A stretch of 64,000 bases of DNA from Medicago truncatula (Eukaryota > Streptophyta > Magnoliopsida > Fabales > Fabaceae). A program made the translations under genes and the position numbers. This document shows, one piece after another, positions 55,480 through 64,000 of this stretch. Location: contig NC_053044.1 in NCBI RefSeq assembly GCF_003473485.1, forward strand, positions 28,896,091-28,960,090. Reading direction: 5' to 3'. Positions within the stretch are counted from its first letter, which is position 1; each line of letters opens with the position of its first letter. Below the pieces are notes generated by a model. That model saw nothing but the letters and a program-made list of their open reading frames with translations, did no database searches and was not told the origin of the DNA.

Positions 55480-57812
55480 TTTGACAAAATGGGACTTGAA
55501 GACCATAAAGAAACATTGAAGATTTACGAAGATAACAATAATTGTTTCCATAAGAAAATTGAAAAATTGTACCAACCATTTAATGTTGGTTAACTTTTCT
55601 ATGTTTTATTATTAATTGAAAAAAAAATTATTACAACTTGTTTCATTGTTTTTAAGTTTAATACGATGTTCTAGAGATTAAATCGTAAAGAAAAAAACTA
55701 CGAACATATAATTACATATATTTCATAAACTTGAATGATAAAAATTCAAATAAAAAATATTAAAATAATATTTACACTACCTATATCAAGAGTTTTTACA
55801 TTGTCAATGAATCCAATTTGTTACATCATTAAAAATTTTTGCCTTTAATCATACTTACTACTAAAGTCACATATATGATTTCTATCTGATTGGTTGACAA
55901 TCTTAAACTTTATACACGGATAGTGTATCAAATTAAGGTCTAATGATTAAAAGTTCTTTTTCTTTTGACAAGTGATTAAAAGTTCTTGTTTAGTAGATTT
56001 TACATAAATAACCTTAACGAAAATTGTTATTTTTCTAACTCTTTATCATGTCATTTTATTTTAATATTTTATATGAGACTTAAAATATAGGTCAAGTTGT
56101 CTTGCCAAACAACAGGGACATAAATATTTAAATCATCCATATGTTATATATATGATCATTAAGATAACATAACATTGATATATGTTCAGATTATAAATTG
56201 AAATTTCAAACCATTACTAGAGGTATCTCCTAGTTTAAAGAAATCACGAACCTATATATAATTAGAATGATGAAATATCAACGAGACAAAACAATATTTC
56301 TTAATATTAGATCAATTCAACAAGTTAAAATAACGTTTAACACATATTCGTGATCCACATAATTAGACTTGAAAGGGTCTTTAAACCAGACGTCGGTGAT
56401 GCAGAAATTAACATGACAACCAACATTTTAAGCAATACAACTACCCACCACCTCATAGATGGCGGTGGCTGCAGAGTACTGTATAAGACGGACGACCAAC
56501 CCTTGAAAGGTTTCAAAAAATCCATTGTTCCTAGATCCGGAAGATTGGAAGAAGGGTAAATATTAGGAGTTGAAAGAGAGCCACTTGGGGCGGTGAAAGG
56601 CCACATGAGGTATTCAAGCTGATTGCTACCTACGGACGAGTGGAGGTGGTGCGACGGTGACGCAAGCACACCACCCACACAAGAATCTACATGTTTGTGG
56701 AGATCTTTTGGATGTTGGGGAGAATAAGAAGGGTGGTTTTTGGTGTGATACGGCGGTGGGTAAGGATGGAGAGAAAGAAGAGAGAGGAGAGAGAAGTGAT
56801 TAATGATCTTTCAAAACACACATACCATGAGAAACATTTGAGTTAAGTATTTGACCAATAGGAATTTAATGATCTTGTTCACTAATTTCTTATATAACAA
56901 AATCACGTAGAGAACGATTTTTTTTTGTTTGAAATTGAAATATACATGGTTTGAGTTTTTTTAATTATGGAAAATAATAACACATAAGGAGTTAGCTCAA
57001 CAATAAAAACTTATTTTTATAGCCTTAAAGGCTGAAGTTTAAATCCCATATACGAAAACTTTAAATGGATGTTACAACCACCATTATAGACGCTTTCAAA
57101 AGAAACCCACCACTATAGACAATACTTACCCAAATTAAATTTTTAAAAGAAAATAAAAAAATTAGTTTTATTAAAATTTATAGATAGATTTGTAAAATTT
57201 CTATAAATTTCATCCTATTAAAAAATATTATATTTTTAAAAATATATTTAATTGGAATTATATTTTTATCAAAGTAGTACATTTTCTATTTTATAGTACT
57301 TTAAAAACTATTAATCTTTACATGATGAGAAACTAAAAAAAATACATCGCAAAGATTATAATATTAACTAACAATATCCTTTCAGATAACCGAACAATGA
57401 ATTAGTAAGAGATATCACAATCCGTCTATCTTCGATGATTAAATGATATACTATAACTAACAAGATTAACATGACAAAACGTGGGAACAGAATAAAAAAA
57501 AAAAACTACTTTAAAAAGAATTTCGAGTACATTATTTTCTTACAATTTTTTATAGTTAGAATTGATTGTCTTTATTATAAGTTTGACCAAGAAAATTGAA
57601 GGTCAAAACATATCCCTTTTATATAAGAATAATAAGGAATAAAATATGAAATCAATAACAAGACTTTTTTAACATTAGAAATAAACAAAAAATTTAAAGA
57701 GTTACTAAAAAACTCGTAACAGGTTTTACATATAAATTAAGGCATACTTGCAGAGACCAATCATTCTAATCATCCACAAAAACATCATACACATACAAAT
57801 ATTTAAATTAAA

Positions 57813-58362
57813 ATGTTGAGGAAGAAAATTATTTCTCTTTCTATGCTTGTGATGGTTTTAGGCATGCTAGTAGCAACATTAGATGCACGCCAAATTGATG
57901 ACGTGAGCTGTCCTTCGGCTCTTTTTTCCTTGTTGCCATGTCTGCCTTTTTTGCAGGGAGTTGGCCCTGCTACACCAACTAGTTATTGTTGTGCAGGAAT
58001 AACTGATTTAAATCAAAAGGCTAACACCACTCAGATTCGGAGGGATGTGTGCAATTGTCTCAAACCGGCTGCATCAAGATTCGGAGTTAACCCAGATAGA
58101 TCAAAACAACTACCAACTCTTTGCAACATTACTCTCAATGTTCCTTTTGATCCAAGCGTCGATTGCAACACGTAAGTTTTTCTTTCAAACTCGCACATAT
58201 GCATACCTTGTTTTTTAAATGGAACGAGGTAAAACGGTGAATTCCTTTTAATCTAACCTTACATCTCTTCTTGAAAATCACAAAACCTGATTATTATTTA
58301 ATTTCTAAAACATTTTTATTTTGGTCTAATTTTTTTATTCATTTTTGTGCAGGGTTCAATGA
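57813..58362 (+). CDS. Type 1 nonspecific lipid transfer protein, unit 4
   Basis: Exons 57813-58171 and 58353-58362, GT-AG. The start is ATGTTGAGG. The 122-residue product has the signal peptide and eight-Cys motif described for unit 1, with the Pro-Ser, Ile-Thr and KPAASR variants shared by units 2-6. TATA-like CATATAAA sits at 57729-57736. Confidence 0.92.
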
Positions 58363-60697
58363 TTTGACAAAATGGGACTTGAAGACCATAAAGAAACATT
58401 GAAGATTTACGAAGATAACAATAATTGTTTCCATAAGAAAATTGAAAAATTGTACCAACCATTTAATGTTGGTTAACTTTTCTATGTTTTATTATTAATT
58501 GAAAAAAAAAATTATTACAACTTGTTTCATTGTTTTTAAGTTTAATACGATGTTCTAGAGATTAAATCGTAAAGAAAAAAACTACGAACATATAACTACA
58601 TATATTTCATAAACTTGAATGATAAAAATTCAAATAAAAAATATTAAAATAATATTTACACTACCTATATCAAGAGTTTTTACATTGTCAATGAATCCAA
58701 TTTGTTACATCATTAAAATTTTTTGCCTTTAATCATACTTACTACTAAAGTCACATATATGATTTCTATCTGATTGGTTGACAATCTTAAACTTTATACA
58801 CGGATAGTGTATCAAATTAAGGTCTAATGATTAAAAGTTCTTTTTCTTTTGACAAGTGATTAAAAGTTCTTGTTTAGTAGATTTTACATAAATAACCTTA
58901 ACGAAAATTGTTATTTTTCTAACTCTTTATCATGTCATTTTATTTTAATATTTTATATGAGACTTAAAATATAGGTCAAGTTGTCTTGCCAAACAACAGG
59001 GACATAAATATTTAAATCATCCATATGTTATATATATGATCATTAAGATAACATAACATTGATATATGTTCAGATTATAAATTGAAATTTCAAACCATTA
59101 CTAGAGGTATCTCCTAGTTTAAAGAAATCACGAACCTATATATAATTAGAATGATGAAATATCAACGAGACAAAACAATATTTCTTAATATTAGATCAAT
59201 TCAACAAGTTAAAATAACGTTTAACACATATTCGTGATCCACATAATTAGACTTGAAAGGGTCTTTAAACCAGACGTCGGTGATGCAGAAATTAACATGA
59301 CAACCAACATTTTAAGCAATACAACTACCCACCACCTCATAGATGGCGGTGGCTGCAGAGTACTGTATAAGACGGACGACCAACCCTTGAAAGGTTTCAA
59401 AAAATCCATTGTTCCTAGATCCGGAAGATTGGAAGAAGGGTAAATATTAGGAGTTGAAAGAGAGCCACTTGGGGCGGTGAAAGGCCACATGAGGTATTCA
59501 AGCTGATTGCTACCTACGGACGAGTGGAGGTGGTGCGACGGTGACGCAAGCACACCACCCACACAAGAATCTACATGTTTGTGGAGATCTTTTGGATGTT
59601 GGGGAGAATAAGAAGGGTGGTTTTTGGTGTGATACGGCGGTGGGTAAGGATGGAGAGAAAGAAGAGAGAGGAGAGAGAAGTGATTAATGATCTTTCAAAA
59701 CACACATACCATGAGAAACATTTGAGTTAAGTATTTGACCAATAGGAATTTAATGATCTTGTTCACTAATTTCTTATATAACAAAATCACGTAGAGAACG
59801 ATTTTTTTTTGTTTGAAATTGAAATATACATGGTTTGAGTTTTTTTAATTATGGAAAATAATAACACATAAGGAGTTAGCTCAACAATAAAAACTTATTT
59901 TTATAGCCTTAAAGGCTGAAGTTTAAATCCCATATACGAAAACTTTAAATGGATGTTACAACCACCATTATAGACGCTTTCAAAAGAAACCCACCACTAT
60001 AGACAATACTTACCCAAATTAAATTTTTAAAAGAAAATAAAAAAATTAGTTTTATTAAAATTTATAGATAGATTTGTAAAATTTCTATAAATTTCATCCT
60101 ATTAAAAAAATATTATATTTTTAAAAATATATTTAATTGGAATTATATTTTTATCAAAGTAGTACATTTTCTATTTTATAGTACTTTAAAAACTATTAAT
60201 CTTTACATGATGAGAAACTAAAAAAAATACATCGCAAAGATTATAATATTAACTAACAATATCCTTTCAGATAACCGAACAATGAATTAGTAAGAGATAT
60301 CACAATCCGTCTATCTTCGATGATTAAATGATATACTATAACTAACAAGATTAACATGACAAAACGTGGGAACAGAATAAAAAAAAAAAACTACTTTAAA
60401 AAGAATTTCGAGTACATTATTTTCTTACAATTTTTTATAGTTAGAATTGATTGTCTTTATTATAAGTTTGACCAAGAAAATTGAAGGTCAAAACATATCC
60501 CTTTTATATAAGAATAATAAGGAATAAAATATGAAATCAATAACAAGACTTTTTTAACATTAGAAATAAACAAAAAATTTAAAGAGTTACTAAAAAACTC
60601 GTAACAGGTTTTACATATAAATTAAGGCATACTTGCAGAGACCAATCATTCTAATCATCCACAAAAACATCATACACATACAAATATTTAAATTAAA

Positions 60698-61247
60698 ATG
60701 TTGAGGAAGAAAATTATTTCTCTTTCTATGCTTGTGATGGTTTTAGGCATGCTAGTAGCAACATTAGATGCACGCCAAATTGATGACGTGAGCTGTCCTT
60801 CGGCTCTTTTTTCCTTGTTGCCATGTCTGCCTTTTTTGCAGGGAGTTGGCCCTGCTACACCAACTAGTTATTGTTGTGCAGGAATAACTGATTTAAATCA
60901 AAAGGCTAACACCACTCAGATTCGGAGGGATGTGTGCAATTGTCTCAAACCGGCTGCATCAAGATTCGGAGTTAACCCAGATAGATCAAAACAACTACCA
61001 ACTCTTTGCAACATTACTCTCAATGTTCCTTTTGATCCAAGCGTCGATTGCAACACGTAAGTTTTTCTTTCAAACTCGCACATATGCATACCTTGTTTTT
61101 TAAATGGAACGAGGTAAAACGGTGAATTCCTTATAATCTAACCTTACATCTCTCCATGAAACGCACAAAACCTGATTATTATTTAATTTCTAGAACATTT
61201 TTATTTTGGTCTAATTTTTTTATTCATTTTTGTGCAGGGTTCAATGA
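60698..61247 (+). CDS. Type 1 nonspecific lipid transfer protein, unit 5
   Basis: Exons 60698-61056 and 61238-61247, GT-AG. The protein is identical to that of unit 4. The intron differs: it shares 'ccttataatctaacc' and 'ctctccatgaaacgcac' with unit 1, where units 2-4 have 'ccttttaatctaacc' and 'ctcttcttgaaaatcac'. Confidence 0.92.
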
Positions 61248-63581
61248 TTTGACAAAATGGGACTTGAAGACCATAAAGAAACATTGAAGATTTACGAAGA
61301 TAACAATAATTGTTTCCATAAGAAAATTGAAAAATTGTACCAACCATTTAATGTTGGTTAACTTTTCTAAGTTTCATTATTAATTGAAAAAAAAAATTAT
61401 TACAACTTGTTTCATTGTTTTTAAGTTTAATACGATGTTCTAGAGATTAAATCGTAAAGAAAAAAACTACGAACATATAATTACATATATTTCATAAACT
61501 TGAATGATAAAAATTCAAATAAAAAATATTAAAATAATATTTACACTACCTATATCAAGAGTTTTTACATTGTCAATGAATCCAATTTGTTACATCATTA
61601 AATTTTTTTGCCTTTAATCATACTTACTACTAAAGTCACATATATGATTTCTATCTGATTGGTTGACAATCTTAAACTTTATACACGGATAGTGTATCAA
61701 ATTAAGGTCTAATGATTAAAAGTTCTTTTTCTTTTGACAAGTGATTAAAAGTTCTTGTTTAGTAGATTTTACATAAATAACCTTAACGAAAATTGTTATT
61801 TTTCTAACTCTTTATCATGTCATTTTATTTTAATATTTTATATGAGACTTAAAATATAGGTCAAGTTGTCTTGCCAAACAACAGGGACATAAATATTTAA
61901 ATCATCCATATGTTATATATATGATCATTAAGATAACATAACATTGATATATGTTCAGATTATAAATTGAAATTTCAAACCATTACTAGAGGTATCTCCT
62001 AGTTTAAAGAAATCACGAACCTATATATAATTAGAATGATGAAATATCAACGAGACAAAACAATATTTCTTAATATTAGATCAATTCAACAAGTTAAAAT
62101 AACGTTTAACACATATTCGTGATCCACATAATTAGACTTGAAAGGGTCTTTAAACCAGACGTCGGTGATGCAGAAATTAACATGACAACCAACGTTTTAA
62201 GCAATACAACTACCCACCACCTCATAGATGGCGGTGGCTGCAGAATACTGTATAAGACGGATGGCCAACCCTTGAAAGGTTTCAAAAAATCCATTGTTCC
62301 TAGATCCGGAAGATTGGAAGAAGGGTAAATATTAGGAGTTGAAAGAGAGCCACTTGGGGCGGTGAAAGGCCACATGAGGTATTCAAGCTGATTGCTACCT
62401 ACGGACGAGTGGAGGTGGTGCGACGGTGACGCAAGCACACCACCCACACAAGAATCTACATGTTTGTGGAGATCTTTTTGATGTTGGGGAGAATAAGAAG
62501 GGTGGTTTTTGGTGTGATACGGCGGTGGGTAAGGATGGAGAGAAAGAAGAGAGAGAAGAGAGAAGTGATTAATGATCTTTCAAAACACACATACCATGAG
62601 AAACATTTGAGTTAAGTATTTGACCAATAGGAATTTAATGATCTTGTTCACTAATTTCTTATATAACAAAATCACGTAGAGAACGATTTTTTTTGTTTGA
62701 AATTGAAATATACATGGTTTGAGTTTTTTTAATTATGGAAAATAATAACACATAAGGAGTTAGCTCAACAATAAAAACTTATTTTTATAGCCTTAAAGGC
62801 TGAAGTTTAAATCCCATATACGAAAACTTTAAATGGATGTTACAACCACCATTATAGACGCTTTCAAAAGAAACCCACCACTATAGACAATACTTACCCA
62901 AATTAAATTTTTAAAAGAAAATAAAAAAATTAGTTTTATTAAAATTTATAGTTAGATTTGTAAAATTTCTATAAATTTCATCCTATTAAAAAAATATTAT
63001 ATTTTTAAAAATATATTTAATTGGAATTATATTTTTATCAAAGTAGTACATTTTCTATTTTATAGTACTTTAAAAACTATTAATCTTTACATGATGAGAA
63101 ACTAAAAAAAATACATCGCAAAGATTATAATATTAACTAACAATATCCTTTCAGATAACCGAACAATGAATTAGTAAGAGATATCACAATCCGTCTATCT
63201 TCGATGATTAAATGATATACTATAACTAACAAGATTAACATGACAAAACGTGGGAACAGAATAAAAAAAAAAAACTACTTTAAAAAGAATTTCGAGTACA
63301 TTATTTTCTTACAATTTTTTATAGTTAGAATTGATTGTCTTTATTATAAGTTTGACCAAGAAAATTGAAGGTCAAAACATATCCCTTTTATATAAGAATA
63401 ATAAGGAATAAAATATGAAATCAATAACAAGACTTTTTTAACATTAGAAATAAACAAAAAATTTAAAGAGTTACTAAAAAACTCGTAACAGGTTTTACAT
63501 ATAAATTAAGGCATACTTGCAGAGACCAATCATTCTAATCATCCACAATAACATCATACACATACAAATATTTAAATTAAA

Positions 63582-64000
63582 ATGTTGAGGAAGAAAATTA
63601 TTTCTCTTTCTATGCTTGTGATGGTTTTAGGCATGCTAGTAGCAACATTAGATGCACGCCAAATTGATGACGTGAGCTGTCCTTCGGCTCTTTTTTCCTT
63701 GTTGCCATGTCTGCCTTTTTTGCAGGGAGTTGGCCCTGCTACACCAACTAGTTATTGTTGTGCAGGAATAACTGATTTAAATCAAAAGGCTAACACCACT
63801 CAGATTCGGAGGGATGTGTGCAATTGTCTCAAACCGGCTGCATCAAGATTCGGAGTTAACCCAGATAGATCAAAACAACTACCAACTCTTTGCAACATTA
63901 CTCTCAATGTTCCTTTTGATCCAAGCGTCGATTGCAACACGTAAGTTTTTCTTTCAAACTCGCACATATGCATACCTTGTTTTTTAAATGGAACGAGGTA
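63582..64000 (+). CDS. Type 1 nonspecific lipid transfer protein, unit 6 (cut by window edge)
   Basis: Exon 1 is 63582-63940 and starts ATGTTGAGG; the donor GTAAGT follows. Exon 2, expected about 182 bases further on near 64122, lies outside the window. The encoded part equals units 4 and 5. The array therefore probably continues to the right. Confidence 0.88.

Larger units (their letters stand above)
47586..64000 (+). repeat. Tandem array of six ~2.884-kb units, each with an nsLTP gene
   Basis: Start codons (or their mutated equivalents) lie at 47928, 52046, 54930, 57813, 60698 and 63582, so the spacings are 4118, 2884, 2884, 2883, 2885 and 2884 including rounding. The first is long because of a LINE insertion. 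Units 2-6 are nearly identical over the whole length by eye, introns and intergenic DNA included; unit 1 differs more. Homology starts near 47586 and continues past the right edge. Each unit also holds a matching AT-rich spacer and a 113-codon open frame on the minus strand. Confidence 0.9.

Noticed and set aside
47586-64000. Satellite DNA or rDNA-like array
   Set aside because: Each unit carries an spliced protein-coding gene with conserved splice sites; this is a tandem gene family.

Overview
The window is plant nuclear DNA, and a legume of the Medicago/Trifolium/pea type is the best guess. It is AT-rich, its genes carry GT-AG introns, and it is crowded with MITEs, SINEs, L1-type LINEs and copia remnants. 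The intact genes belong to plant-specific families: TIR-NBS-LRR, CRINKLY4-related kinase, MES-type esterase, type 1 lipid transfer protein and EXO70. Nothing bacterial or organellar was seen. The species call is an inference from the style of the repeats and proteins, not from a search.

Layout. 1-650 is the 3' end of an EXO70 exocyst gene whose start lies outside the window. 650-10390 is repeat-rich: foldback elements (753-1107, 8286-9200), a Mutator-like element with a 9-bp target duplication (1127-1949), a hexose-transporter exon relic (minus strand, 2268-2414), a decayed copia gag (3816-4908), a FAR1/MULE-like relic (about 5515-5970), a SINE (6192-6366) and a MITE (7221-7369). A TNL resistance-type gene in four exons occupies 10394-13820; its LRR part is short and its MHD motif reads MHY. 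A LINE 3' end (15737-16289) and an unexplained insert between 24-bp direct repeats (16375-17169) follow. A complete three-exon MES-type esterase gene spans 17668-20301. A decayed but nearly full-length L1 LINE covers about 21660-27895 and contains a 693-bp hAT element with a perfect 8-bp target duplication. An intronless CRINKLY4-related receptor kinase lies on the minus strand at 30009-32420.

32421-47585 has no intact gene that I can see. It holds a 1.2-kb TIR element with six 18-bp palindromes (34290-35524), a copia RT/RNase H scrap, a plant-mobile-domain (PMD) pseudogene, several MITEs and tandem duplications, a SINE, a likely solo LTR and a LINE RT fragment.

From about 47586 to the right edge runs a tandem array of six units, each about 2.884 kb and each carrying one type 1 nonspecific lipid transfer protein gene in two exons. 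Unit 1 is the most diverged and is lengthened by a 5'-truncated LINE with an intact RNase H reading frame and a 14-bp target duplication. Units 2-6 encode the same protein, but the initiator ATG of units 2 and 3 has become ATA. The sixth gene runs off the window before its second exon.

The intact genes (secretion, immune receptor, esterase, receptor kinase, LTP) do not form a pathway visible from the sequence. Several belong to families often linked to defence or surface biology, but their closeness here is not evidence of joint function. I found no clearly new biological system. The best leads are the young LTP array with start-codon loss, the palindrome-bearing TIR element, and the direct-repeat-flanked insert upstream of the esterase.
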